Origin: Citrus sinensis
Taxonomy: Eukaryota; Streptophyta; Magnoliopsida; Sapindales; Rutaceae
Assembly: GCF_022201045.2 (NCBI RefSeq)
Contig: NC_068564.1
Coordinates: 1,364,001 to 1,428,000, forward strand
Length of the DNA stretch: 64,000 nucleotides
Direction of reading: 5' to 3'
Both the position numbers and the translations under genes were made by a program. Below are positions 39,801-52,092 of the stretch, one piece after another. Position 1 is the first letter of the stretch. Each line of letters starts with the position of its first letter. The notes below the pieces were generated by a model. That model saw only the letters and a program-made list of their open reading frames with translations, did not search any database and was not told where the DNA came from.

Positions 39801-40585
39801 CGATAAATCGGAAAAACGAAACCTCTCAATTCTCAATCTTCAACCTCCGTTTATCTCTCCGTCGAGAAGACCAAACAATCTCTCTCACTCACTCTGTAAG
39901 CTCCTTAAATCTCTCGCTATTTTAATTTTCTCCTTTTATGCTTCTTTTATATTTCGTCATAAATTAATTAATTAATTAACTTTTGATTTTAAGCAATTTT
40001 TCCCGTTGATTCTGTTGTACTTCAAGGATTCTGTTCCTTCCCCTGGAAAATATAAACAATTTTCTCGAAACTAGTTTGAACAAACATTTAGCTGAGATTT
40101 ACTTCCGAAACAAAACAAATGAAGCTTAGATTCGGCACTGACTTTGAGTTCTGATTTTCTCGGCTACCAAACAGATCTTGAGCTTCAGTGATTTACTTGA
40201 ACATGCAATTATATGAATAACGGACGTATCTTATAATTAAGATTCCAAGTTAAAGGAAGATTTTGAATCTAATCTTGTCTAGATACTGGAATAATATTTG
40301 ATAATGGCCTAAAAATATCACTTGTTAATCACATCTTTCATGATCAAACTCTTTCGTTTGATTATATTCCTAATGTTAAATTTTCGCCAGTCAATGATGT
40401 GAACTGTCTTTTATCAGCTGCATTTTAAATTTTAATTTTTTTTGCAAAGTTAATTGTTCATTTGTGTTCTTGATAATGTTTGAAATACTATCTAACTACG
40501 TAGTTCTATGCTTACAATTGTCTTGTTTAACCTTTTGTTTTCATCAGGTTATTAAAGGCGGCTACAAGACATTTTTCAAATCATC
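39800..40585 (+). promoter_or_regulatory. Leader exons and promoter of the hAT-derived gene
   Basis: A telo-box-like AAACCCTAA (about 39778) precedes a pyrimidine-rich first leader exon ending at about 39895 (CACTCACTCT|GTAAGC). A second leader exon runs about 40548-40586, between TTTCATCAG and the donor CATCA|GTAAGTT. The initiator codon begins with the last base of this exon. Confidence 0.6.
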
Positions 40586-43561
40586 AGTAAGTTATTGAGC
40601 TTGTATTCTGTTCTGATAACTCTTTGAAGATACATTGTAGAGAATTAGAATCTTAGATTTTTTCACGATGCATCTGTGGAGTACTACTACACGTTCCGCA
40701 TCCACTTATACTTGCTTCGTTACTGAAGCTTTTTACAGTCATTGTTCTAGCACTCAGTTTCCTATTGCAGTGACTTTTGTTCTTTCTTGTTAAATATTGT
40801 TAATGATAAAATTAACTGCCTCCTCTCTCTATGATTTGTTTGTTTGGATGCTATAATTTTGAAGAAAATGAACGAAAGAAAGCTTGAAATATTTATGAAT
40901 TTATTGTGTGTAAATATGTCGAGGCAGTGGTTAGAGAAAAAGATATTTGCTGGGAATATGCTGAGAAATTAGATGGAAACAAGGTGAGGTGCAAATTCTG
41001 CCTGCGAGTTTTGAATGGTGGGATTAGTAGATTGAAGCATCATCTCTCTCGACTTCCAAGTAAAGGTGTAAATCCATGTAGCAAAGTAAGAGATGATGTT
41101 ACTGATAGGGTGAGGGCTATAATTGCATCAAAGGAGGATGTCAAAGAAACACCAATTGGCAAAAAGCAACGGGTAGCAGAAGCTAAACCAGTTGGAATTG
41201 TTTGTTCCAGTAAATCGCTCATGCCTCTGGAGACACCGTCTCCAGTGACAAAAGTCTTTGCTACTATGACACCAATGGGAAATTCTTCTTTAAACAATCA
41301 AGAAAACGCGGAGAGAAGCATTGCTCTGTTCTTTTTTGAGAATAAGCTTGATTTTGCTGTAGCCCGTTCTTCATCTTATCAACAAATGATTGATGCAGTT
41401 GGAAAATGTGGTCCTGGATTTACAGGTCAATCTGCGGAAGCTTTGAAGACTATGTGGTTGGACAGGATCAAGTCTGAGGTGAACGTACAATCAAAAGATA
41501 TTGAGAAAGAGTGGGCTATGACAGGTTGTACTATAATTGCAGACACATGGACTGACAACAAATCCAAGGCTTTGATTAATTTTTTGGTTTCATCACCCTC
41601 CAGAACCTTTTTCCTTAAGTCTGTAGATACATCCTCGAATTTTAAGAACACAAAGTACCTTGCTGATATATTTGATTCTGTCATTCAGGATATTGGCCCG
41701 GAAAATGTAGTGCAGATTATCATGGATAGTAGTTTCAACTATACTGGAGTTGCGAACCATATTTTGCAGAACTATGGAACCATTTTTGTGTCTCCATGTG
41801 CTTCTCAATCTTTAAATATAATCTTGGAGGAGTTTTCTAAAGTAGATTGGGTTAACAGATGTATCTTGCAGGCACAGACCATATCTAAGTTTATTTACAA
41901 CAACGCATCAATGCTTGATCTAATGAAAAAGTTCACGGGGGGACTGGAACTCATTAGGACTGGTATAACAAAATATGTGTCCAACTTCCTATCTTTGCAA
42001 TCAATATTGAAGCAAAGATCAAGATTGAAGCATATGTTCAATAGTCCTGAGTACTCTACAAGTTCCCCGTATGCAAATAAGCCACAAAGCTTATCTTGTA
42101 TTTCCATAGTTGAGGATAATGATTTTTGGAGGGCTGTGGAAGAAAGTGTGGCCATCTCTGAGCCTTTTCTGAAAGTGTTGAGGGAAGTATCTGGAGGGAA
42201 ACCAGCAGTGGGATCTATTTATGAGCTTATGACCAGGGCAAAGGAATCAATAAGGACGTACTACATAATGGATGAGAACAAGTGTAAGATATTCTTAGAT
42301 ATAGTTGATAGAAACTGGAGGGGCCAACTTCATTCACCTCTACATTCAGCAGCAGCATTTTTAAACCCTAGTATTCAGTATAATCCGGAAATAAAATTTC
42401 TTGGATCTATAAAAGAAGATTTCTTCAATGTTCTGGAGAAACTGCTCCCAACTCCTGATACAAGACGAGACATCACCACCCAAATTTTAACTTTTTCAAG
42501 GGCAAGTGGGATGTTTGGTTGTAAACTAGCAATGGAGGCACGAGAAACGGTTCCACCAGGTACGCAATCCATTTTCGTTTCATGTGAGTGTCTGGTTCTA
42601 TGAGAGAATGTTTTCAGGCTAGTGGCTTTATAAGGGGATCATCGATAGAGAATACAATAATCTCCTTGTTTAGTGGTTGCTAAGTGAAAATTCCACTCCA
42701 CTACAGTGCTTCACTTTCTAACTCTGATTATGTTACTGATGAAAGAAGAGGATCAAATAGTTAGCAGATATGGTTCTCACCTCTATGATGTATTGTTTTA
42801 TTGAAGATTTCCCCTTTTATTCTTAATAATACTATGTGCAGATTCTATGCGCTCACATCCTCATTCTCACTACTTCAGCTTTGAGCTTTCTTTGGTTATC
42901 AATTAACTGAAAGAGCAATACTATTGAACAATTGGCATTCTTCCTCCTTTTAGGCCAAATTTGAGTCCAACATTTGACTTCTTGTGGAGTCGGGCCACTC
43001 AATTCTGTTACCTTATAGAAGTCCAGATGTTGGGTTGTTGGGTGTGTGTACTTACTGAGGTCAATTACTATTGTTATTATTATTATTTTTATCTCAAAGC
43101 AGCATGCCCTACTGTCTGAAAAATTTGCTTCTTGGATTCTGAACTTGCTACTAGTCCTTGCAGGGCTATGGTGGGAACAGTATGGCGACTCTGCACCTGT
43201 GCTGCAGCGAGTTGCCATCAGAATACTGAGCCAAGTCTGCAGCAGTTTCTCTTTTGAGAGACATTGGAGCACATTTCAGCAGATTCACTCAGAAAAGCGG
43301 AATAAGATAGATAAGGAAACACTGAATGACCTTGTCTACATCAGCTACAACCTCAAGTTAGCAAGAACAAAGTCTGTCGAAGCTGACCCTCTTCAATTTG
43401 ATGACATCGATATGACTTCAGAGTGGGTAGAGGAGAGTGAACACCACAGCCCACATCAATGGCTCGATCGGTTCGGTTCTGCTTTGGACGGCAGCGACTT
43501 GAATACAAGACAGTTCAGTGCTTCCATGTTTAGTTCAAATGACCCTATATTTGGTTTATGA
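40586..43561 (+). CDS. Domesticated hAT-transposase-like protein (BED finger, DUF659, hAT dimerisation)
   Basis: The coding parts 40586 (one base), 40928-42559 and 43164-43561 join to 2031 nt, 676 aa. The frame open at 40906 has no upstream ATG. The best start is made by splicing A from the exon ending CATCA|GTAAGT onto TGGTTAGAG after the acceptor GAGGCAG, giving MVREKD, the expected N-terminus of this family. A BED-type zinc finger follows (C22, C25, H38/H39 and a downstream Cys), then DUF659 (about 130-290, with ADTWTDN), a hAT-like core and a C-terminal hAT dimerisation block (SFERHWSTFQQIHSEKRNKI). I see no terminal inverted repeats, and the frame is intact with UTR introns, so it behaves as a host gene. 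Relatives such as At3g17450 are annotated as hAT dimerisation proteins; the molecular role is unknown, presumably DNA binding. Confidence 0.85.
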
Positions 43562-44266
43562 TTTGAGTAAGCATCACCGTATTCATTTTTGTGTTGTGTA
43601 TCACATTGTGCCTTGTAGCTGTTCTTAGCTATAGGTTGTTACCCATATGTTGCAGGTTAGTATTTAGTAAATGTAGTAGGGCTTATATTTCAACTTTTTC
43701 TTGCCTTCCTGTAAATGGCTAGCAACTCTGCGTTAGAAAGATAGTCAAATTAATCCTTTTGCTTGATACCGAGTACCTTTCGCTTTCTTACATCATGAGA
43801 ATACAAGAATACATTCACATATAGTATAGATCTCATTAAATATGTTAAAACAATTGCCTTCAAAATATTATCTAAACGGACCAAATCATTAACTTTGGAG
43901 AAATATTAACTTTTTCTCCAAATTCATAAATAAATACTAGTGAAAAAAAGAATGTGTATATATATATATATATATTATATGCTCAATAAGTCGTAGACTT
44001 CACTAACTAAATACCGATTGTTGTTCTTTATTATAGCCACTCGGAGCCACGAGCACAGAGAAATTTATACTGAAATCAAGCACAAAGACATCCCAGTTCG
44101 AGCACGGGGATAGTACAAAACGTGAAAACAAACACAACCCTTCACTCATACCGCGTTCTCTTCTCTTTTATTTTCTTCTTCTCTTTCGCCGACCAAATAA
44201 TAAAAAACAGTTTAATTACTCCTTGGCCTTTGCTTGCGCTCTCTCCTACAGACGTACACAAAATCG
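43562..44266. other. 3' flank of the hAT-derived gene and leader of the UBA gene
   Basis: A TA microsatellite lies at about 43955-43974. The leader of the next gene occupies roughly the last 200 bases. No further gene was seen. Confidence 0.5.
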
Positions 44267-46207
44267 ATGGACTACGATTTCAGGAACAGAGCGAATTCAT
44301 CATACTCGATGTACGGTCCTCCGCCGTCCGCGTCATCGGGAGGTTCAGCGCCAAGCCACCATCCGATGTACGGATCGTCTCTTTATCCGAGGATCGGTCA
44401 GCAAGGCAGCGGCCACTCAATGGTCCCTCCCGTATCCCGCACTTCTTCTTACAACGCAAGCCCTTCCCCTTCCTCCTCTTCTTGTAAGTTTTCATTACGT
44501 TAATTGTTGGGTGTTGATTTTATTACTCAATCGGACGGTTGTGATTAACTTTCAATAATTTTTTTCTTTTTTTGTTTTGTTTTACAGCAGGATTGGGGAT
44601 TAGGGTTGCTTTGAAACCGGAATATCGGATCACTCCTCCGGTGTGTTCCTTGTTTATAAATTTTTAGCTTTTTTATTAGTATTCGATCATGTAATTGAAA
44701 GCCTTGCGTTTTTTTTTTTGGCCGATGACTTGAAATGAATTGATGTGACTTATAATATTTGTCATATTGAATTCGAAGTGTTTCCATTAACGAGAACTTA
44801 AGCTTTTGGACTAGGAGACTTTTGATTAGATGCTCAAAAATTGTTTGAATTTCAAAGATTTTCCAAAGTTTTTTTTTTATAGGTTGAGATTTCTGCATCA
44901 GGGCATTTGTTAAGAGCAATGATTTTTATTTTTAATTTTTCCCTTGGGTGTTCTGTTATATATGAACTATGAACATGGGAATAGTCGGATATTTGCATTC
45001 GAATGAGTTTGTAGTGTAGTGAATATTGGTTGGCTTTCCTTTGATATTCTAATTTTGCAGCCTACATTGTCACCACAAGTAGGAGATATTCCGCGGAGCA
45101 ATTTTCATTTTGACTTTGATTTTGAGAGAAGGGTTTTGGCTGAAGCAGAGAAAGAAAACCAAAACTGGAGCAGGCTCGGGATGGAAAATATTCCTTCTAA
45201 AAATGAACCAACTTCTTCGGTGGTATGTTTCCTTTTGTTTAGGAGTTTATTTTGCTGTTGAAGCTTGCAACATTCATGCATATATAATGTGGTGGGAGTT
45301 AGGACTTGGGAGGACGTCTATAGATTTTTTTTTCCTATTTTCCTAAAAACTAGCTTTCATTTATTAAAGTAGACATTAATATCAATGCAGGGTTCAGGTT
45401 CAGATCCTGTGGTAAGCAGATACATTGCATTGGGGCTTAACCGAGAAGCTGTTCACATTGCAGTTGCAAATTATGGTGATAATCCAACCAAGGTATGTTT
45501 TTGAGCTCATTGCATGCACATTTAACTATTATTGTAATTGTTATGTGCTGTGAGGATTTTGATTGCATTTTTACCAACTTCAAACATGCCATGATTGATT
45601 AAATGGCACTCATGCTATGGAATTGGCGGGACCTGCATCGATATTAGTCTTTTTTCTGCATGATTTGATAGTTATATTTATATGGTCATCTATTTCAGTG
45701 AATACCTAGTATATTGCAAACTTGTATAAGATCCAAGTCTTATCCTTTGGTTTTTCTTGTGTTCATCATTAAGTTCATTGGCATCTTGCTATCTGTCATT
45801 ACTGCATTGGGTATTATTTTGATAAAAAATTTGTTTCTGTCATGCTAGAATTCTTGTTGGAGATGATATTGGTAATTTTTAGGCTTGATGATTTGTTAGG
45901 TAGAATGTGTGTTTGACATATTCCAGATATATCTATTTTTGTGCTGGATATTAGGTTTGAAGAGCTTTCTTGTTTCCCTTCCTATATACCTCTTCACAAG
46001 TTCTAGTTGTGATCTTGTAGTGATTTCATACGTGTTTCAACTTAAAATTGCCTTAAATTTTTGCTCCTTCAGGTTCGTGAATTCGCCAATGGTTACACCA
46101 TCCTTCGAGAAATGGGATTTTCTTCGAATAATGTTGCCGAAGTTTTGATCATGTATGAGAATGACACAGACAAGGCATTGGCTCATCTTCTTGGTAGTTC
46201 AGCCTAA
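44267..46207 (+). CDS. Small UBA-domain protein
   Basis: Five exons (44267-44483, 44588-44640, 45061-45222, 45391-45492, 46073-46207) join to 669 nt, 222 aa, with GT-AG junctions and no internal stop. The N-terminal third is low-complexity and rich in Ser, Pro, Tyr and Gly (MDYDFRNRANSSYSMYG...). The middle contains the conserved FDFERRVLAEAEKE segment. The C-terminal 45-50 residues form a UBA-like three-helix domain with REMGFSSNNVAEVLIMYEND and ending KALAHLLGSSA. UBA domains bind ubiquitin or ubiquitin-like modifiers; the partner here is unknown. It matches the family annotated in Arabidopsis as 'UBA/translation elongation factor EF1B' (At5g53330). Exon 2 begins at a tandem CAGCAG acceptor of which only the first keeps the frame. 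Confidence 0.92.
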
Positions 46208-46858
46208 CTACGAAGACTACAGTTGTACTTAGTACAGAGTATTAGACTGATGATTGTATACAGAAAATTGTGTGTTTGCTTCATCAAAGTTATACTTTGA
46301 TTGTATAAATACAACCTGAGGTTTTACCACCTTCCCACTATGAGGATCAATCATTTTATGATTCCTTTAGAATGTATAGATTTGAAAGATTTAGTTTGTC
46401 AACGTCGCAGCATAAAGAAACATTTCCATTTGATATGTTCTTTTGGTTTGCACAATGGAGTGTATGTATCTTAAAACAAAATAAGCGAACGGGATCCATT
46501 TTTGTTCAATATCAGCAATGCTGTAAATGGTATGATTTCACTCATAAAAAAATAATATTCTTATATCATCCCGAAAGAATTATTCGGCATCATATGATAC
46601 ACCAAGTAGCTAAAAAAATGCTCGTGATTCTATTGAATTATGTGTGTATTAGTAGCCTTCTTCTGGGACACACTGTGGTTCCTTGTCTTTGGGTAATCAA
46701 TTTCTATCGAACAGATGGGAAGCCTATAAGCAACTTCATAAGAGAAATGTTTGTGTCAAGCAAACTGCAACAATGCAAGTCAAATATGGCATCTTCCCCC
46801 AAAACTTTGTTAATATCAGGTCTATACCTGCCTCCTGGGATGTTGATGCCAAACTAAA
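46208..46858. other. Convergent 3' flanks of the UBA and galactosyltransferase genes
   Basis: The two genes are tail to tail, about 650 bp apart, so this is mainly 3' UTR. A 161-codon plus-strand frame (46372-46857) occurs here, but no family resemblance or codon signal supports it. Confidence 0.5.
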
Positions 46859-49800
46859 TTAAACTCCTGCGCAGATAGCTCCTGCAAAACACAGTACACA
46901 TTCAATAGCTCCTGTAAGAGGGGAACTGTCACCAGGCAGATATTTATGTGAAAACATGGGGATAGTAACTTTTAAAGCTAGTCTACAGTAACTTTTAAAG
47001 CTAATCTTATCTTGATCATTCCCGGGTTCATTCTTCTAGGGAAATAATAAAAGAGAGAAAAAGAAAGGAGAAGAATCAATCAGCATGAATACTTTGAAGC
47101 TTGACTACAGGTTGACCACTTGATGCATGTGTGTGTATGTGCAAAAGAGAGTGAAAGAGAGGAGAGACCTGATGACCAAGAGGAGCAGCAAAACTTTCCT
47201 TCATTTAGATATTTGACATCAAGCCCGAGAAACCAGGATCCAGCACTAACATCATCATGGGCATAGGTGCGGAGTATGGATCTGCGTACAAAATATATCA
47301 GGAGTCAATCCCGGCCCTTACACATTTACAGGCTACAAAGGCGATGGGCAGAAGAAAAAAGAATCGACCTGTTTATTGATATGAATTTAGCCAGAGCTCG
47401 TGATATGACATACATCTCACCAGATGCATGGCGGAAGTATCTGTTGGATGCAGAAACTTGTATTTAGCATATAAGGCAAACAGGCAAGGAGATCCTAAAT
47501 GAAAGAGTAACGCTATGCTTACTCGCTTTGGATACTCAACTGGGATATTGAATGATGTGGCATATTACATGTCATCCATTGAATGGATTGTAAAAATAAT
47601 ATGTTAAAGTCAATTAATATCAGACACAAGGCATTAAATGATTGGTGACACATAAGTGAGTATCCCAACTAAGTATCCAAACTTAGTAAACATAGTATCA
47701 TTGTAAATATAGCCATTTACCACAAATCTGTGAGCCAGACAAATACTTTTAACTAAATACGAATTGTCTGCAGTTTCACTTACAATTTCTTATCGCCAAA
47801 CTTCCACCAATCTGGTTCATACCATTTATGGCCTCTGCCAAAATCCAGCGGTTAAAAACATTAAAATAGATAACAATCAAGTTCATTTGTCTGTCTAAAA
47901 ACAGAATTGTCTTTCAATTAAAGTTTTAGGCCAAACTCACGGTTCAGAGAAAACGTCGCCAGATTTCATACACCCAATATAAACACGAGGTTTGTCCAAA
48001 TGAGTAGCAAGGGTAGCTCCCAAGGAATCTTAAGTGGAGAAAAGATAAAGATAAGCAGTTAAGACATACATTGACAAAGCAAAGAAACATTCAACATGAA
48101 GTCCTCTCCAAATTTTTAATTAGATTTTCAGAGTTAACATATAGCATCCCTAGAAAGAAGTGGGTAGCTGTATTCATGAAGATGCTAACCAATATTCACA
48201 TATACGTCGTCATTGACTTTAGCATAATATTCCGCATCCCACTTATCCACAGCATAAGCAAAGAACAACTTAGCCTTATTTGGGAATTCTTTAGGTGCCT
48301 CCACGTGGTGATCCTATCAAAGAATGTCAAAATAATCAGATAATTGAGCATATACTCTTTAGACCTTACTATGGTTGAACATTGCAAAAATTTGGAGACC
48401 TATTAAGACATACAAGAATGAAGAAGTCATTTGTCTGCTTATTTTCACTGTCAATATCCTGGTCCAAACTGTCCCCGCGATTGGCACTGTTCAAGAACAT
48501 TTCATCAGTACAAAGACCTACTGCCAACCAGATTTCACCTTGACCACAGAACAATAAATTACAATGGGAATTAAGAAAATAAAGGACTAAACCTTCTTCC
48601 AATTACAAATCGAGTGATTATGCCTTTCTCGTTCTCCCTTTTTTTCAAAGCTGCACCTGCAAACACAAAAATAGGTTCAATAACTCCAAAGGCAACCACA
48701 ACAAAACCCAACAGAAAAGAATTCTTCTTTTCAGAACACTCCCAAATGCAACAAATAAAAAATACAACCAATCCCAATGAAAATGTTGGTGAGTGTCATC
48801 AATCATTGAACCTGAGGATCTAACCACTAGACTATTAAATACATCATGCTAGAGCAATTCTTTACAAATTCAGACATATTATGCACCAATGCTTGTTGCA
48901 TCAGTCTGAAAATGCCCATGAAGTGTGAGAGTGTTAGGTAATTCTATTGAATGACAGTAAAATTATCCATTAATATTCCAGAACACACTTCCTACAAAAG
49001 CATCTAATTAGTGTCTCCACAGAGCTTGCTTTCCAGCCTGGTAAACACCTTGACACCTCCATTGCAAGCATTTTAGCAACAGTAATGAGTACTCACTTGT
49101 CTGCCCTACCTTTGGACCCATATAACTTTATGTCTAAAAATTTTAACAGTTTGATGTAATAGTTGTCAACATTAACATATATTTAATGAGTTTGAATGTG
49201 ATATAAAACTTCTCTTCCCTAAAGGAAAATTACACCTTTTAACTATATTAAATGAGCATATTTTGCAGCATGGTGCTGTGCTGGTAATCCTTACGGTCCC
49301 CTTCAAAAACTAACTTCTACCTTAACATAATAGCCTTAAATTCCTGTAAGATTTATCCTGTTCAGCATTCAGAACTATAAATACTGGACAAATGAACTAC
49401 AATAAATACAACAATGCCGTTTATGCACCAAAAAAAAAAACACCTAGACAAATACAATCTAGTGCAGAGAAAAAAAAGGAGGCAAGGAATAGAAAGAAAG
49501 CAATAGTTTACCAGTTCCCATCCACGCTTTACGAATTGCATCTCTATTATTTTTTCGGCCAAACCTCGTTAGTATACCTATCACAACTAGTGGCCTTTTC
49601 TTTGGATCCTTGTCATCTGTATCTGTTGAGCCCTTTGATTTAAAACCTTCCTGTCCAGCCGCAGCCAACTGCATCTCAAGCTCTAATAACTTCTTCCGTT
49701 GCTCTCTAACAAGAAATTAGTAATAAATAGAAACCCAACCAAGAATGTATAATCATTAAATTGGATTATGGGAATGTTCAACAGGAATTATATTTACCTG

Positions 49801-50322
49801 CATGCTATGATTTTCAGAGTATCATCCACTGATATAGCAGATTTGCCCTAAACATCAATCAACCAGTTAACAGTCATATACAATATACATCAAATAACTA
49901 GTGAAATTCAAATTTATGATTAAACACATTTATATAGGTAACTTTATAAACCAAAATCATCCAAACAATAATTTAAAAAGCAAAAAAAAAAAAAAAATCG
50001 CTCACATAACCAGTGATTCTATCCAGCTCTTTAATCAAACGAACTCTGGTCTGAGCATCCTGCCACAATCTATCACCAGCCCAGATACAAAAAATCACAT
50101 TTTAACCAAATTGAACGTTAAAATTTTCATTTTTTTACCAAATAAAAAATAAATCACATGATGGTGAATCAAACACAATTGTCAATATACAAAATCTAAG
50201 AACACTAACCTGCCAGCTACGTAAATGGAAGCAAAAGTAGCAAACATTGAAAGCAATAGAGATGATATCCGGGTCCTAGCAATCATGCTGGAAAGCTTGT
50301 TACTCGATCCCCTGCTTTGCAT
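46859..50322 (-). CDS. HPGT1: GT31 galactosyltransferase, hydroxyproline O-galactosyltransferase (HPGT1-like)
   Basis: Twelve exons (50322-50210, 50069-50006, 49847-49798, 49705-49512, 48656-48593, 48486-48414, 48313-48190, 48028-47941, 47834-47784, 47440-47369, 47281-47169, 46881-46859) join to 1029 nt, 342 aa. It is a type II Golgi protein. A short basic N-terminus is followed by a TM anchor (about 18-38) and a stem of DUF4094 type (about 38-105). The GT31 domain has [22 protein letters not shown], the metal-binding DDV inside VNDDVYVN (221-223), [10 protein letters not shown] and a cysteine-rich tail ending GAICAGV. HPGTs add the first galactose to hydroxyproline in arabinogalactan proteins. 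The lengths of known HPGTs (about 340 aa) match. HPGT2/HPGT3 are possible alternatives; gene order favours HPGT1. Intron 9 carries a MITE-like insertion. Confidence 0.93.
47505..47704. mobile_element. MITE-like inverted repeat inside the galactosyltransferase intron
   Basis: The left arm (about 47505-47570: ATGCTTACTCGCTTTGGATACTC...) is the imperfect reverse complement of the right arm (about 47640-47704: ...GAGTATCC, AAGTATCCAAACTTAGTAAACAT). It lies wholly within the intron between the exons at 47834-47784 and 47440-47369. A target duplication was not resolved. Confidence 0.55.
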
Positions 50323-50808
50323 CTTTTTTTTCTTTTTATCTCTCTTTAAATCTTGTGCCCTTTTCTTTCTCTTTTCCGTATCGATGGATTAAAAAAGAGT
50401 TGATTTTTAACTTTTTTGGGCGATCGTTTTAAGAGGGTTTCTTGTAAAGATTTTGTAAATGAGATCTATTGTTTGATTTGATGGAGGTTTTATGTTGGAT
50501 TTTGATAACTGATAAAAAGTGAGAGCTTTGTTGTGTTGTGTTCGGAGGAGAGTTAGTTTTTTCTGGTCACTGGATTCCAGTGCCACTTCCTCAAAATAAC
50601 GAACATCTATCTAATTTTCACTTTTTTTATTACCAAATAAGAAAAATAAATAATATAATTTTTTTTATGTTGTAAATAATGTTAAAACATAAACTAAAAG
50701 AGATTTAATTTATTAATAATCCTTTTAATGAGATTCAGCTATGATTTGATGAAAATTAAAAAAAAAAATTGATTTGTTTTGTATTTAATTATTCACAAGG
50801 ACTACATT

Positions 50809-50850
<42 letters not shown>

Positions 50851-51160
50851 CTTTAAGTTGTAACGTTACTGGATTTATTTTAGAAAATCAAAAAAAAAAA
50901 AAATGTGAGCGGGATCTTTAGATGGTTTGCCAACAAACCATACCTTGATTGCTCTAATTGAAAATAATAATTACCAATAAGAAACAAATGGAAATAAGTA
51001 ACCTACCATCCAATTCAAAAATTAAAAAAAAAAGTGCAATAAATCAACCCAGATTTTGTTGATATACAAAGCAAATTTTGCTGTTTACAAACTGGATCAA
51101 TTCATTAAGTAACGGACATGGGCGCACAATAAATGAAATTAAAAAAAAATAATAATTCAG
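50323..51160 (-). promoter_or_regulatory. Leader/promoter of the galactosyltransferase gene and AAT microsatellite
   Basis: The leader probably extends from 50322 to about 50580. An (AAT)n run of about 13-14 units lies at 50808-50851. I could not place a convincing TATA box. Confidence 0.35.
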
Positions 51161-51161
51161 C

Positions 51162-51340
51162 CACAAACTCTTGTACAAATTTATTTTATACAAACTGACG
51201 TAGTATTAATTCATTGGTTGAACGAAAATATAAATTAATAAAAAAAAATCATGTAGGCCAAGTGATATTTAATTTAACCAATCTTATCATGCCACATCAA
51301 TTTGTACAAAATAAATTTATACAAAAATTTATGTTTGTAT
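51162..51340. mobile_element. MITE with ~60-bp terminal inverted repeats
   Basis: The left arm (about 51162-51222: CTTGTACAAATTTATTTTATACAAACTGACGTAG...) pairs with the right arm (about 51280-51340: ...CCACATCAATTTGTACAAAATAAATTTATACAAAAATTTATG). The central part is about 55 bp. There is no coding capacity and the family is not assigned. Confidence 0.55.
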
Positions 51341-51904
51341 CATTACTCTTACAAAAAATGGGGTAGTTGGCTAGCCATAAAATGAAAAAAAAAAAGTACC
51401 AGATTGTCAGCTTAATGGATCACTATGATCATTATTGGGCTCAATGCAGGCCCAACTAATTTTCCTTTGTCTCCCATACTGGGCCAGTATGAACCACTTT
51501 TCACACAAATATAGAAACTGTAGAAGCCCATAGAAGAACAGGAAAAGGGTTACAAAAGGTCCTTATAAGTAATTCTAATTCGGAGAGAATTTGGGATCAT
51601 CTATGAATTTGTGCATATATTTGTGGTTCACAATCACATTTTATAAATTTAACAATTTATAAATATAACAAGTTGATTAGGTGGATAGAATTAAGAAAAT
51701 ACCACTGTCATGGTTTACAATTTAATTTCATAATAAAAGACAAGACATAATTATAATAAGGCACCGATAGTATGTTATATTGTTTTCTGAAGATCTTAAT
51801 ATGAGCATTGAAATTTTAAGACAGCCCAAAGTATTTGGAGCAAATATAAGGGACTCTCGATGAAGAGTCATGGCTGCAACAACTTGGAGATATCATTTTC
51901 CAAC

Positions 51905-52092
51905 GATGTTGAATTTGTTGAAGCACTTACTATCTATGAAGGTTTAAAGAAGATGGCCAAATTTTGATGGGATCTTTATCCTTTAATTATTGAATTAGAT
52001 TCACAAAATGTGATTAGACTGATTACTAACAAGCTTGCAAGCTGGAGTAAGTTTGGATGGCTAGTTGAAGAGATTCAAGATCCAACTAGGGT
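51905..52092 (+). pseudogene. Remnant of a plant RNase H-like domain (non-LTR retroelement or RVT_3 protein)
   Basis: The frame from 51905 reads DVEFVEALTIYEGLKKMAK, then a stop, then PLIIELDSQNVIRLITNK and GWLVEEIQD. This matches the family pattern of an E-A-L helix followed by a strand with ELDS and a final E-E-I helix. These domains occur at the 3' end of plant LINE pol and in stand-alone relics. The internal stop, short length and lack of flanking pol show decay. Confidence 0.6.

Noticed and set aside
42560..42603. Shorter hAT-derived protein ending at 42603
   Set aside because: That stop lies in the intron after a good donor at 42560. Splicing to 43164 restores the conserved dimerisation domain in frame.
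42853..43272. 139-codon minus-strand ORF across the second intron and last exon of the hAT-derived gene
   Set aside because: It is antisense to an in-frame spliced exon and has no domain.
46372..46857. 161-codon plus-strand ORF between two convergent genes
   Set aside because: It overlaps the 3' UTR side of the galactosyltransferase gene, resembles no family I know, and has no supporting splice or codon signal. It is probably chance.
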